A stretch of 64,000 bases of DNA, from assembly GCF_020532645.1 (NCBI RefSeq), contig NZ_JAJAUZ010000018.1:61509-125508 (forward strand), given 5' to 3'. The position numbers and the translations under genes were made by a program. The notes under the pieces were generated by a model. The model did no database searches. It saw only the letters and a program-made list of their open reading frames with translations, and was not told the origin of the DNA. Shown here in pieces: positions 35,477 through 45,008 of this stretch. The number at the start of each line of letters is the position of its first letter. The stretch's first letter is position 1. This stretch comes from Streptomyces bambusae (GTDB taxonomy: Bacteria; Actinomycetota; Actinomycetes; Streptomycetales; Streptomycetaceae).

Positions 35477-35626
35477 CAGTTCCCCTTTGCGGACAGCGAT
35501 ACGACTGGGAGGTTCATGCGATCAATTGCGGAAAATCGCCTGCGCAGCCTACGGTCAACGCGCGTAGCGGGAACAGGGGGTACCTGGTTACGAGGTGGTT
35601 GCGGCTGGGTGCGGGCCCCACAGCCG

Positions 35627-35632
35627 TAGGCT
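35627..35632 (+). promoter_or_regulatory. Leaderless -10 element for mshD
   Basis: TAGGCT is followed by 6 nt and the ATG at 35639, so the transcript should start at the initiation codon. Confidence 0.55.
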
Positions 35633-35638
35633 CGTCGT

Positions 35639-36565
35639 ATGACTGACGCAGCAGCGGCCCTGGAGCCCGGACGGCAGATCCAGCAGTTCGACGAACTGAC
35701 CCGCGAGCAGGCCGAGGCGGTCCTCGCCCTCATCGAGGAGGCCGCCCGCACCGACGGCACGACCTCGGTCTCCGAGCAGGGACGGCTGCGGCTGAGCGGC
35801 GGCCGGCGCGAGGGGATCGCCCACTTCCTCCTCAGCGAACGCGGCCGCCTCGCCGGCTACGCCCAGCTGGAGGACACCGACCCCGTCGAGGCGCCCGCCG
35901 CCGAGTTGGTAGTCCACCCCGCGATGCGCGGCCGAGGCCACGGCCGGGCCCTCGGCACCACCCTGCTGGCCGCTTCCGGCAAACGCCTGCGGGTCTGGGC
36001 ACACGGGGGCAAATCGGCCGCCCGCCACCTGGCCCAGGTCCTCGGCCTCACCCTGTTCCGCGAACTCCGCCAGCTGCGCCGCCCCTTGGCCGACGGACCC
36101 GCCCTCCCGGAACCGGCACTGCCCGCCGGCGTGACCGTACGCACCTTCGTGCCCGGCGCCGACGACGCGGCCTGGCTCGCCGCCAACGCCGCCGCCTTCG
36201 CCCACCACCCCGAACAGGGCGCCCTCACCCAGCGGGACCTCGACGACCGCAAGGCCCAGGCCTGGTTCGACCCGAAGGGCTTCTTCCTCGCCGAGCGCGA
36301 CGGCCGGCTCGTCGGCTTCCACTGGACGAAGGTGCACGCCGAGCAGAACCTCGGCGAGGTGTACGTCGTCGGCGTACTGCCCGACGCCCAGGGCGGCGGC
36401 CTCGGCAAGGCCCTCACCGCCATCGGCCTGCGCCACCTCGCCGAGTCCGGACTGCCCACCGCGATGCTCTACGTGGACGCCGACAACCCGGCCGCGCTCT
36501 CCGTCTACGAGGGCCTCGGCTTCGTCACCCACGAGGTCGACCTCATGTACCGCACGGAGTCCTGA
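35639..36565 (+). CDS. mshD: Mycothiol synthase MshD
   Basis: A 308-residue protein of two GNAT domains in tandem (about 18-150 and 162-308). It performs the last mycothiol step, acetylation of Cys-GlcN-Ins. The active C-terminal domain has the acetyl-CoA loop VLPDAQGGGLGKALT and ends LYVDADNPAALSVYEGLGF, a hallmark of MshD. The N-terminal loop MRGRGHGRAL is more degenerate. Leaderless start. Confidence 0.95.
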   Translation: MTDAAAALEPGRQIQQFDELTREQAEAVLALIEEAARTDGTTSVSEQGRLRLSGGRREGIAHFLLSERGRLAGYAQLEDTDPVEAPAAELVVHPAMRGRGHGRALGTTLLAASGKRLRVWAHGGKSAARHLAQVLGLTLFRELRQLRRPLADGPALPEPALPAGVTVRTFVPGADDAAWLAANAAAFAHHPEQGALTQRDLDDRKAQAWFDPKGFFLAERDGRLVGFHWTKVHAEQNLGEVYVVGVLPDAQGGGLGKALTAIGLRHLAESGLPTAMLYVDADNPAALSVYEGLGFVTHEVDLMYRTES

Positions 36566-36785
36566 CCTGCCGGAGAGCCCCGGCCCGCGGCCCCAGGACA
36601 CGAGATGATCACGCCTTGGGCCGGGCGCTCCCAGGAAGCCACACGCCATTAACCGGGCATTCAGACACGCTTGCCACGCTCCCGGCATGGAGCTCGCCGC
36701 CGATCCCACCCTCCGCACAGGCCCATGGCCGACGGCCGCACATTCCGACGCGCCTGTACTCCCGCGTGCGCGGAAGAATGGAGAC

Positions 36786-39041
36786 ATGAGCCAGCAGAGC
36801 AGCGCCGAGGTCCCCGTCCAGCACACACAGCCCTCCGTCGGTTCCATAGCCGCGCACCGGCCGCACTCCGCGACCGGCAGCCTGACCGGCCTCGACCACG
36901 GCCTCGACCGGGGCCTCGACCACGGCCTCGACGCCGATCTCGACGCGTACGAGGAGGACGGATCGAACGGCGAGCTGCCCAGCGGCCGCTTCCTCGACCG
37001 CGAGCGCAGCTGGCTCGCCTTCAACGAGCGCGTCCTCGAACTCGCCGAGGACCCCACCACCCCACTCCTCGAACGGGCTAACTTCCTCGCGATTTTCGCG
37101 AGCAACCTCGACGAGTTCTTCATGGTCCGGGTGGCCGGCCTCAAGCGCCGCATCGCGACCGGCGTCGCCACCCGCTCCGCCTCCGGCCTCCAGCCCCGCG
37201 AGGTGCTCGACCAGATCTGGACCCGCTCCCGCGAGCTCATGGCCCGGCACGCCGCCTGCTACCAGCACGACGTCTCCCCGGCCCTCGCCGAAGAGGGCAT
37301 CGAACTGATCCGCTGGCCGGAGCTGACGGAGAAGGAACAGGCCCGCCTGTTCACCCTGTTCCGCAACCGGATCTTCCCGGTGCTCACCCCGCTGGCCGTC
37401 GACCCCGCGCACCCCTTCCCGTACATCTCCGGCCTCTCGCTCAACCTGGCCGTCGTCGTGCGCAACCCGGTCAGCGGCCACCGGCACTTCGCCCGCGTCA
37501 AGGTCCCGCCGCTGCTCGACCGCTTCCTGGAGGCCTCGCCCGAGCGGTACGTGCCCCTCGAAGACGTCATCGCCGCCCACCTCGAAGAGCTGTTCCCCGG
37601 CATGGAGGTGCTGGCCCACCACACCTTCCGGGTCACCCGCAACGAGGACCTGGAGGTCGAGGAGGACGACGCCGAGAACCTCCTCCAGGCCCTGGAGAAG
37701 GAACTCATGCGGCGCCGCTTCGGCCCGCCGGTCCGCCTGGAGGTCGAGGAGTCCATCGACCCCGGCGTCCTCGACCTGCTCGTGCAGGAGCTCAACATCT
37801 CCGGCGCCGAGGTCTACCCGCTGCCCGGACCGCTCGACCTCACCGGACTCTTCGGCATCGCCGGCCTCGACCGGCCCGAGCTGAAGTACCCGAAGTTCGT
37901 CGCCGGCACCCACCGCGACCTCGCCGAGGTCGAGTCCGCCTCCGCGCCCGACATCTTCGCCGCCCTGCGCGAGCGCGACGTCCTGCTGCACCACCCGTAC
38001 GACAGCTTCTCCACCTCCGTCCAGGCCTTCCTGGAGCAGGCGGCCGCCGACCCGGACGTCCTCGCCATCAAACAGACGCTGTACCGCACCTCCGGCGACT
38101 CGCCCATCGTCGACGCCCTCATCGACGCCGCCGAATCCGGCAAGCAGGTCCTCGTACTCGTCGAGATCAAGGCCCGCTTCGACGAGCAGGCCAACATCAA
38201 GTGGGCGCGCAAGCTGGAAGAGGCCGGCTGCCACGTCGTCTACGGCCTCGTCGGCCTCAAGACCCACTGCAAGCTGTCGCTCGTGGTCCGCCAGGAGGGC
38301 GAGACCCTGCGCCGCTACTCGCACGTCGGCACCGGCAACTACCACCCCAAGACCGCCCGGCTGTACGAGGACCTCGGCCTGCTCACCGCCGACCCGCAGG
38401 TCGGCGCCGACCTGTCCGACCTCTTCAACCGGCTCTCGGGCTACAGCCGCCGCGAGACCTACCGCCGCCTGCTGGTCGCCCCGAAGTCCCTGCGCGACGG
38501 CCTGATCTCCCGGATCAACAAGGAAGCCGCCCACCACCGGGCCGGCCGCCCCGCCTACGTCCGCATCAAGGTCAACTCGATCGTCGACGAAGCCCTCATC
38601 GACGCGCTCTACCGGGCCTCCCAGGCAGGCGTGCCCGTCGACATCTGGGTGCGCGGCATCTGCGCCATCCGCCCCGGCGTCGCCGGCCTCTCGGAGAACA
38701 TCCGGGTCCGCTCCGTCCTCGGCCGGTTCCTGGAACACTCCCGGCTCTTCGCCTTCGGCAACGGCGGCGAGCCCGAGATCTGGCTCGGCAGCGCCGACAT
38801 GATGCACCGCAACCTCGACCGCCGCATCGAGGCCCTCGTCCGGGTCACCGACCCCGCCCACCGCGCCGCGCTCGACCGGCTGCTGGAGACCGGCATGTCC
38901 GACGCCGGCTCCTCCTGGCACCTCGGCCCGGACGGCGAATGGACCCGGCACAGCACCGACGCGGAAGGCCAGCCGCTGCGGCACGTACAGGAGATGCTCA
39001 TAGACGCCCGGAGGCGCCGGCGTGGCTCTGCCAAACCCTGA
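36786..39041 (+). CDS. ppk: Polyphosphate kinase 1
   Basis: A 751-residue membrane-associated enzyme that reversibly makes polyphosphate from ATP. Core domains run from [20 protein letters not shown]. The phospho-histidine motif is [17 protein letters not shown] with H513, matching the autophosphorylated His of E. coli Ppk; [13 protein letters not shown] and the C-terminal [13 protein letters not shown] follow. The N-terminus has a short repeat ([18 protein letters not shown]). An upstream ATG at 36687 would add 33 residues; the one used has a GGAG site. First gene of an operon with CHAD and Nudix genes. Confidence 0.95.
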   Translation: MSQQSSAEVPVQHTQPSVGSIAAHRPHSATGSLTGLDHGLDRGLDHGLDADLDAYEEDGSNGELPSGRFLDRERSWLAFNERVLELAEDPTTPLLERANFLAIFASNLDEFFMVRVAGLKRRIATGVATRSASGLQPREVLDQIWTRSRELMARHAACYQHDVSPALAEEGIELIRWPELTEKEQARLFTLFRNRIFPVLTPLAVDPAHPFPYISGLSLNLAVVVRNPVSGHRHFARVKVPPLLDRFLEASPERYVPLEDVIAAHLEELFPGMEVLAHHTFRVTRNEDLEVEEDDAENLLQALEKELMRRRFGPPVRLEVEESIDPGVLDLLVQELNISGAEVYPLPGPLDLTGLFGIAGLDRPELKYPKFVAGTHRDLAEVESASAPDIFAALRERDVLLHHPYDSFSTSVQAFLEQAAADPDVLAIKQTLYRTSGDSPIVDALIDAAESGKQVLVLVEIKARFDEQANIKWARKLEEAGCHVVYGLVGLKTHCKLSLVVRQEGETLRRYSHVGTGNYHPKTARLYEDLGLLTADPQVGADLSDLFNRLSGYSRRETYRRLLVAPKSLRDGLISRINKEAAHHRAGRPAYVRIKVNSIVDEALIDALYRASQAGVPVDIWVRGICAIRPGVAGLSENIRVRSVLGRFLEHSRLFAFGNGGEPEIWLGSADMMHRNLDRRIEALVRVTDPAHRAALDRLLETGMSDAGSSWHLGPDGEWTRHSTDAEGQPLRHVQEMLIDARRRRRGSAKP

Positions 39042-40023
39042 CCCCTGTGCCGGTGACGTCCTGGGCGCGTACCTGCGCGCCCAGGCCACCGCTTTCCTCC
39101 GCGGCCTGCGGCTGCACGAGGAGAGCGGTGCGGACGCCGCGGAGAGCACCGAGGCGGCCCGCGTCCTGCGCGGCGCCGCCCGCCGCATCCGCAGCTCCCT
39201 CGTCACCTTCCGCCCGGTCACCGAAACCGCCTGGGCGGACGGCCTGCGCACCGAGCTGGCCTGGCTCTCGGCCACCCTGTCCGACGAGCACGCGTACGCC
39301 GCCCGGCTGAACCGGCTGCTGGATGCCCTGCACCGGCTCTCCGGCGCACCCGGCGTGCCCGCACCCCGCGGCGCCGCCCGCTCGGCGCTCACCGTCGGCT
39401 CGGCCCGGGCCGCGGCCCTGCTCGACCGCCAGCTCAGCCTGGCCCGGACCCGTGCCCACTCCGCCACCCTCCAGGCGCTCGGCTCGGCCCGCTTCCACGC
39501 GGTCGCCGACGCCGTGGCCGTGCTCGCCTCCGAGGTGCCGCTGGACCGGATCGCGGCCGCCGGCCGCACCGACGACGTGCTCGTCCCGCTCGCCGCCCAG
39601 GCCGCCGACCGGCTGGCCGAGGCCGCCGGCGCCCTGCCCCTGGTCCGGGCCGCCCACCCGTACAACGCCGAGGCGCTGGTCGACGACGAACAGCAGGACG
39701 CGCCCTGGCACCGGGTCCGCTCCCTGCTGCACGTCCACCGCTACGCCCAGGAGGCGCTGGCCGCGGACGTCACCCGGCTGACCGCCGCCGGCGAGGCCCT
39801 CGACCGGCACCGGGACGCGGCCGAAGCCGCCGCCGCCTCGGCCGCCGCCGCCCGCACCCCGCGGATCGCGCCCGCCACCGCGTACGCCCTGGGCGTGCTC
39901 CACGCCGACCAGCGGCACGAGGTGGAGGCCGCCCGGTACGCCTTCCAGCGGATCTGGCAGCGCGCCGGCGAACCCACCGGCGCGGGCGCCGGCACCACCG
40001 CGGCCGCCGGGGCCGGCGCGTGA
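39022..40023 (+). CDS. CHAD-domain protein
   Basis: A 333-residue helical CHAD protein with conserved basic/histidine positions ([37 protein letters not shown]). CHAD domains bind polyphosphate. It overlaps ppk by 20 bp and the Nudix gene by 4 bp. The likely job is polyphosphate binding or granule association beside its synthase. No signal or membrane helix. Confidence 0.92.
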   Translation: MALPNPDPCAGDVLGAYLRAQATAFLRGLRLHEESGADAAESTEAARVLRGAARRIRSSLVTFRPVTETAWADGLRTELAWLSATLSDEHAYAARLNRLLDALHRLSGAPGVPAPRGAARSALTVGSARAAALLDRQLSLARTRAHSATLQALGSARFHAVADAVAVLASEVPLDRIAAAGRTDDVLVPLAAQAADRLAEAAGALPLVRAAHPYNAEALVDDEQQDAPWHRVRSLLHVHRYAQEALAADVTRLTAAGEALDRHRDAAEAAAASAAAARTPRIAPATAYALGVLHADQRHEVEAARYAFQRIWQRAGEPTGAGAGTTAAAGAGA

Positions 40024-40421
40024 GCGACGTGGTCGCGGCCGGGGCCGTGCTGTGGCGCCGCTCCCCCGGGACCGGCGCCCTGGAGGTCTGCCTGGTGCAC
40101 CGCCCCCGCTACGACGACTGGTCGCACCCCAAGGGCAAGCTGAAGAAGTCCGAGACCCCGGCCGCCGCCGCGGTCCGCGAGGTGCGGGAGGAGACCGGTC
40201 AGCGCTGCACCCTCGGCGCCGCCCTGACCACCGCCCGCTACCTCGCCGGCGGCCTGCAGAAGACCGTCCACTACTGGGCCGCCGAGGCCCGCGGCGGCAC
40301 CTTCACCCCCGACCACGAGATCGACGAGGTCCGCTGGCTGCCCCCGGCGGCCGCCGACGCCCTCCTCACCCGTCCGGGGGACCGCCGCACCCTGGCCGAG
40401 GCCCTGCGCACCCTGGGCTGA
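40020..40421 (+). CDS. Nudix hydrolase (MutT1-like)
   Basis: A 133-residue Nudix protein with a complete Nudix box around GKLKKSETPAAAAVREVREE-TG. Its opening AAGAVLWRRS and HRPRYDDWSHPKGKLKK fit the MutT1 N-terminal domain, but the histidine-phosphatase half of mycobacterial MutT1 is absent. Actinobacterial relatives hydrolyse 8-oxo-dGTP or diadenosine polyphosphates. Coupled to the CHAD gene by a GTGA overlap. Confidence 0.92.
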   Translation: MSDVVAAGAVLWRRSPGTGALEVCLVHRPRYDDWSHPKGKLKKSETPAAAAVREVREETGQRCTLGAALTTARYLAGGLQKTVHYWAAEARGGTFTPDHEIDEVRWLPPAAADALLTRPGDRRTLAEALRTLG

Positions 40422-40428
40422 CCGGCCC

Positions 40429-40491
40429 CTGCGCCCGGCACGCCCGTACGCCGTCACCCCCTGCACCCGGCACGCCGTACGCCGTCACCCC
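40429..40491 (+). repeat. 32-bp direct repeat, two copies
   Basis: Two adjacent near-identical 31-32-bp units (40429-40460 and 40461-40491) directly after the Nudix stop. The rest of this 332-bp gap holds the pstS regulatory region. Confidence 0.85.
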
Positions 40492-40566
40492 CCTGCGTGC
40501 GCCCGCGTGCGCCCGGCGTTTTCGTGAGGACCATCCGGCGGCCGGGATTCCGGCCCGTCCGCCACG

Positions 40567-40610
40567 GTTCACCGTCCGTTCACTCTGTGCGGCCGGTCGC
40601 TTCACCTGAT
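40567..40610 (+). promoter_or_regulatory. PHO box of pstS
   Basis: Four contiguous 11-nt units: GTTCACCGTCC, GTTCACTCTGT, GCGGCCGGTCG and CTTCACCTGAT. Units 1, 2 and 4 match the PhoP direct-repeat consensus and unit 3 is degenerate. A TAATTT element at 40616-40621 may be the -10. This predicts strong PhoP activation of the pst operon. Confidence 0.9.
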
Positions 40611-40753
40611 CTGCCTAATTTCAGTCGTGCACGGTGAGCGCCGGGCCCGAAAGAGTCCATCTGCCGCGCATCGCGACGTAACCCACCTGTAGTCCTCTTC
40701 GCACGCCGCCAGAAAGACAACGGACCGGCGGCTCCTGGAAGGAACACCCGAAA

Positions 40754-41893
40754 GTGAAGCTTCAGCGCAAGAACCGGCTTCGTGCCTCCGCCCTCGGGGC
40801 CCTCGTCGTGTCCGGCGCCCTGGTCCTCACGGCGTGCGGCTCCGACGACAACAGCAAGCCCAAGGACGGCAACACGACGGCCGCCGCCCCCAAGGGCGAC
40901 CCGAAGGCCTGTGAGGGCGCCAAGGGCCAGCTGCTGGCCTCCGGCTCCTCCGCCCAGAAGAACGCCATGGACCTGTGGGTCAACGGCTACATGGCGACCT
41001 GCCCTGGCGTCCAGGTGAACTACAAGTCCTCCTCCTCCGGTGAGGGCATCGTCGCGTTCAACCAGGGCACCGTCGGCTTCGCCGGCTCCGACTCCGCGCT
41101 GAAGCCGGAAGAGGTCGCCGACTCGAAGAAGATCTGCAAGACCGGCCAGGGCATCAACCTGCCGATGGTCGGCGGCCCGATCGCCATCGGCTTCAACGTC
41201 TCCGGCGTGGACAAGCTCACCCTCGACGCCCCCACCCTCGCGAAGATCTTCAACGACAAGATCAAGAAGTGGGACGACGCCGCGATCGCCAAGCTCAACC
41301 CGGGCGTGAAGCTCCCGTCCACCGCGATCCAGGCCTTCCACCGCTCCGAGGACTCCGGCACCACCCAGAACCTCGGCAAGTACCTCTCGAAGACCGCCGA
41401 GAAGGACTGGACCTACGAGCCCGAGAAGAAGTGGCCGGCCCCGGGCGGCCAGGCCGCCTCCGGCTCCGCGGGCGTCGCCGCCCAGGTCAAGCAGGTCGAC
41501 GGCGCGATCGGCTACTTCGAGCTCTCCTACGCCACCGCGCAGAGCATCAAGACGGTCGACATCGCGACCGGTGCCGCCGCCCCCGTCCAGGCCACCCCGG
41601 AGAACGCCTCCAAGGCCATCGCCGCGGCGAAGATCGTCGACCCGGCCGGCAAGGACCTGGCGCTGAAGCTCGACTACACCACCAAGGCCGAGGGTGCGTA
41701 CCCGCTGGTCCTGGTCACGTACGAGATCGTCTGCGACAAGGGCAACAAGGCGGAGACCCTCCCCTCCGTCAAGTCCTTCCTGAACTACACGGCCAGCGAC
41801 GCCGGCCAGAAGCTCCTCTCCGAGAAGGGCTACGCGCCCATCCCGGCCGAGATCAACGCCAAGGTCCGTGAGGTCATCACCTCGCTGTCCTGA
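40754..41893 (+). CDS. pstS: Phosphate-binding lipoprotein PstS
   Basis: A 379-residue high-affinity phosphate receptor. Lipoprotein signal with lipobox LTAC and lipidated C28, then two lobes. Phosphate-binding loops are GSSAQKNAMD, FAGSDSAL and RSEDSGTTQNL. GTG start with a GAAGGAA site. Very abundant under phosphate limitation in streptomycetes. First gene of pstSCAB. Confidence 0.97.
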   Translation: MKLQRKNRLRASALGALVVSGALVLTACGSDDNSKPKDGNTTAAAPKGDPKACEGAKGQLLASGSSAQKNAMDLWVNGYMATCPGVQVNYKSSSSGEGIVAFNQGTVGFAGSDSALKPEEVADSKKICKTGQGINLPMVGGPIAIGFNVSGVDKLTLDAPTLAKIFNDKIKKWDDAAIAKLNPGVKLPSTAIQAFHRSEDSGTTQNLGKYLSKTAEKDWTYEPEKKWPAPGGQAASGSAGVAAQVKQVDGAIGYFELSYATAQSIKTVDIATGAAAPVQATPENASKAIAAAKIVDPAGKDLALKLDYTTKAEGAYPLVLVTYEIVCDKGNKAETLPSVKSFLNYTASDAGQKLLSEKGYAPIPAEINAKVREVITSLS

Positions 41894-41902
41894 GTCACAG
41901 CG

Positions 41903-41945
41903 CCCGGGGGTCCGGTCCGTCCCGTCCGAGGGACCGGCCCCCGGG
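41903..41945 (+). terminator. Intercistronic hairpin between pstS and pstC
   Basis: A 15-bp stem with one bulged T: 41903-41910 and 41912-41918 pair with 41931-41945. A partial terminator or 3'-end stabiliser here would let pstS be expressed more than the channel genes, as binding-protein transporters usually need. Confidence 0.7.
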
Positions 41946-42020
41946 ACCTCCCCCGTTCTCCGGGGGACATCCGGTGCACCGCCGCCAGGGGGCCCGCCCC
42001 CCACACAGACCGGAAAGATC

Positions 42021-43010
42021 ATGGCTTCCACCACACCCACTCAGATGGACACGGCTCCGCCCGTGGTCTCCGGCGCACGGTCCACCGGCCGCGCCGGCGA
42101 CAAGATATTCAGCGGGCTCTCCAAGGGCTCCGGCATCCTGCTCCTCACGATCATGGCGTCCATCGCCGTGTTCCTGACCTACCGCGCCACGCTCGCCCTG
42201 TCGGAGAACGAGGGCAACTTCCTCACCACCTTCGACTGGAACGCCACCGGCAACCCGCCGGTCTTCGGCATCGCGGTCCTGCTCTACGGCACCGTCGTCA
42301 GCTCGATCATCGCGATGGTCATCGCGGTTCCGATCGCCGTCGGCATCGCCCTCTTCATCTCCCACTACGCTCCGCGCAAGCTGGCCGGGCCGCTCGCGTA
42401 CGTGGTGGACCTGCTGGCCGCCGTCCCGTCGATCGTCTACGGCATCTGGGGCGCCCTCTTCCTGGTCCCGTACCTGGGCGGGCTGACCTCCTGGCTGAAC
42501 CAGTACCTGAGCTTCACGTACATCTTCGACAAGACCCAGGTGGGCGTCGACCGCTCGCTGTTCACCGTCGGCATCCTGCTCGCGATCATGATCCTGCCGA
42601 TCGTGACCAGCGTCAGCCGCGAGGTCTTCCTCCAGGTCCCGCGCATGAACGAGGAGGCCGCCCTGGCCCTCGGCGCGACCCGCTGGGAGGTCATCCGGAT
42701 GTCGGTGCTGCCGTTCGGCCGCTCCGGCGTCATCTCCGCCTCGATGCTCGGCCTCGGCCGCGCCCTCGGCGAGACGATGGCCGTCGCCACCGTCCTCTCC
42801 CCGAGCTTCCTCATCTCCGGGCACCTGCTCGACCCGGGCGGCGGCACGTTCGCCCAGAACATCGCCGCGAAGTTCGACGAGGCCAACGAGTTCGGCCGGG
42901 ACGCGCTCATCGCGTCCGGTCTCGTCCTCTTCCTGCTCACCCTGCTGGTCAACGGCGCCGCTCGCATGATCATCGCGCGCCGCAAGGAGTACTCGGGGGC
43001 GAACGCCTGA
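42021..43010 (+). CDS. pstC: Phosphate ABC transporter permease PstC
   Basis: A 329-residue inner-membrane permease with about six helices. The ATPase-coupling EAA loop is EEAALALGATRWEVIRMSVLP. Located between pstS and pstA; its TGA overlaps the pstA ATG by one base. GGAAAG site upstream of the ATG. Confidence 0.96.
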   Translation: MASTTPTQMDTAPPVVSGARSTGRAGDKIFSGLSKGSGILLLTIMASIAVFLTYRATLALSENEGNFLTTFDWNATGNPPVFGIAVLLYGTVVSSIIAMVIAVPIAVGIALFISHYAPRKLAGPLAYVVDLLAAVPSIVYGIWGALFLVPYLGGLTSWLNQYLSFTYIFDKTQVGVDRSLFTVGILLAIMILPIVTSVSREVFLQVPRMNEEAALALGATRWEVIRMSVLPFGRSGVISASMLGLGRALGETMAVATVLSPSFLISGHLLDPGGGTFAQNIAAKFDEANEFGRDALIASGLVLFLLTLLVNGAARMIIARRKEYSGANA

Positions 43011-44089
43011 TGAGCCACGCACTGCAGGACCCGCGGCCCGTGAAGCCGCGCAGCTCCGCCCCCAGCTCCCTGACCCGCGGCGGCCTGCCCCGCTGGGCCC
43101 CCGCCGCCATCGCCGCCCTCTCGGCCCTGCTGGGCGCCGGCATCGGCGCCGTGGCCGGCCTGGAGAGCCGCATGCAGTGGGGCCTGATCGCCGCCCTCCT
43201 GTTCGTCGGCATCACCTACACGGCCAGCTCGGTCGTCGAGAACCGCCGCCAGGCCAAGGACCGCGTCGCGACCTCCCTCGTGTGGGTCTGCTTCCTCCTG
43301 GCCGTGGTCCCGCTGCTCTCGCTGCTCGGGGTCACCATCGCCCGCGGCATCAAGGTCCTCGACGGCTACTTCCTCAGCCACTCGATGGCCGGTGTCGCCG
43401 GCTTCGCTCCCGGCGGCGGCGTCTACCACGCCCTGCTCGGCACCATCGAGCAGGTGCTGCTGGCCACCGCCATCGCCGCCCCGATCGGCCTGCTAACCGC
43501 CGTCTACCTGGTCGAGTACGGCCGGGGCCGGCTCGCCAAGGCCGTCACCTTCTTCGTCGACGTCATGACCGGCATCCCCTCCATCGTCGCGGGCCTCTTC
43601 ATCCTGACGACGTGGACGCTGATGCTGGAGCAGGGCCCCTCCGGCTTCGCCGGCTCGCTGGCCCTGTCGATCCTGATGATGCCCGTCGTGGTCCGCTCCA
43701 CCGAGGAAATGCTCAAGCTCGTCCCGAACGAGCTGCGCGAGGCCTCCCTCGCCCTCGGCGTGCCGAAGTGGCGCACGATCCTCAAGGTCGTGCTCCCCAC
43801 CGCCATCGGCGGCATCTCCACCGGTGTCATGCTGGCCGTGGCCCGCATCGCCGGCGAGACCGCCCCGATCATGCTCCTGGTCTTCGGCAACCCGCTGATC
43901 AACGACAACCCCTTCGAAGGCGCCCAGTCCTCGCTCCCGCTCTACATCTGGGAGCAGTACAAGGTCGGAAGTGAAGACTCCTTCGACCGCGCCTGGGCGG
44001 CAGCGCTCGTCCTGATCGCCTTCGTCATGATCCTCAACCTGGTGGCCCGCGGCATCGCCCGCTGGAAGGCCCCCAAGACCGGTCGCTGA
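43010..44089 (+). CDS. pstA: Phosphate ABC transporter permease PstA
   Basis: A 359-residue permease with a longer N-terminus than PstC and about seven to eight helices. The coupling loop reads LREASLALGVPKWRTILKVVLP. Forms the channel heterodimer with PstC and is translationally coupled to it. Confidence 0.96.
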   Translation: MSHALQDPRPVKPRSSAPSSLTRGGLPRWAPAAIAALSALLGAGIGAVAGLESRMQWGLIAALLFVGITYTASSVVENRRQAKDRVATSLVWVCFLLAVVPLLSLLGVTIARGIKVLDGYFLSHSMAGVAGFAPGGGVYHALLGTIEQVLLATAIAAPIGLLTAVYLVEYGRGRLAKAVTFFVDVMTGIPSIVAGLFILTTWTLMLEQGPSGFAGSLALSILMMPVVVRSTEEMLKLVPNELREASLALGVPKWRTILKVVLPTAIGGISTGVMLAVARIAGETAPIMLLVFGNPLINDNPFEGAQSSLPLYIWEQYKVGSEDSFDRAWAAALVLIAFVMILNLVARGIARWKAPKTGR

Positions 44090-44119
44090 CGCGGCCCAGC
44101 GAAAGAAGCAGTGATTCAC

Positions 44120-44896
44120 ATGGCCAAGCGCATCGACGTCTCCGGTCTCTCCGCCTTCTACGGCACCCACAAGGCCATCGACGACATCTCCATGACCGTC
44201 GAGCCCCGCTCCGTGACGGCCTTCATCGGCCCGTCCGGCTGCGGCAAGTCCACCTTCCTGCGCACCCTGAACCGCATGCACGAGGTCACCCCCGGCGGCC
44301 GCGTCGAGGGCAAGGTGATGCTGGACGACGAGAACCTGTACGGCCAGGGCGTCGACCCGGTCGCCGTCCGCCGCACCGTCGGCATGGTCTTCCAGCGCCC
44401 CAACCCGTTCCCCACCATGTCGATCTTCGACAACGTGGCCGCGGGCCTGCGCCTGAACGGCTCGTACAAGAAGAGCGAGCTCAACGACGTCGTGGAGCGC
44501 TCCCTCAAGGGCGCGAACCTCTGGAACGAGGTCAAGGACCGCCTGAACAAGCCCGGCTCGGGCCTTTCCGGCGGCCAGCAGCAGCGTCTGTGCATCGCCC
44601 GCGCCATCGCGGTCGAGCCGCAGGTCCTGCTGATGGACGAGCCCTGCTCGGCCCTGGACCCCATCTCCACCCTCGCGATCGAGGACCTGATCGGCGAGCT
44701 GAAGGAGCGCTTCACGATCGTCATCGTGACGCACAACATGCAGCAGGCCGCCCGCGTCTCCGACCGCACCGCCTTCTTCAACCTCGCGGCCGTCGGCCAG
44801 CCCGGCAAGCTCGTCGAGATCGACGACACGGACCGGATCTTCTCGAACCCGTCCGTCCAGGCCACCGAGGACTACATCTCGGGCCGCTTCGGCTAG
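44120..44896 (+). CDS. pstB: Phosphate ABC transporter ATPase PstB
   Basis: A 258-residue ATPase with Walker [11 protein letters not shown]-loop VFQRPNPFP (Pst-specific), signature LSGGQQQRL, Walker [14 protein letters not shown] and the H-loop [12 protein letters not shown] 9 bp upstream is an alternative start, with better spacing to GAAAGAAG; the ATG gives the usual [10 protein letters not shown] start. Last gene of the operon. Confidence 0.97.
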   Translation: MAKRIDVSGLSAFYGTHKAIDDISMTVEPRSVTAFIGPSGCGKSTFLRTLNRMHEVTPGGRVEGKVMLDDENLYGQGVDPVAVRRTVGMVFQRPNPFPTMSIFDNVAAGLRLNGSYKKSELNDVVERSLKGANLWNEVKDRLNKPGSGLSGGQQQRLCIARAIAVEPQVLLMDEPCSALDPISTLAIEDLIGELKERFTIVIVTHNMQQAARVSDRTAFFNLAAVGQPGKLVEIDDTDRIFSNPSVQATEDYISGRFG

Positions 44897-44955
44897 GCCG
44901 AAAGTCCCGCAACCACGTCCTGCGGTGCTGCATGGCGGTGCCACCGCAAGGCGAA

Positions 44956-44986
44956 GGGCCCGGCTCCCCCCTGGGGAGCCGGGCCC
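44956..44986. terminator. Bidirectional terminator between pstB and pit
   Basis: Perfect 14-bp stem (44956-44969 with 44973-44986), 3-base loop and AT-rich flanks, between convergent genes. Confidence 0.88.
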
Positions 44987-45008
44987 GATTTCGTTCCGCC
45001 GGCCGGCG

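Noticed and set aside
35477..35620. GGTTCATGCG-like sequence before the 5'-nucleotidase gene as a PHO box
   Set aside because: Only one half unit fits and it has no second unit 11 or 22 bp away.
36620..36680. Degenerate PHO-like repeats before ppk (ATTAACC, ATTCAGA, CTTGCCA at 11-nt spacing)
   Set aside because: Each unit misses two or more consensus positions; the match is not better than chance without a scoring matrix.
36687..36785. Longer ppk start (33 extra residues)
   Set aside because: In frame, but it has no better ribosome-binding site and the added residues lie outside the conserved domains. It remains possible.
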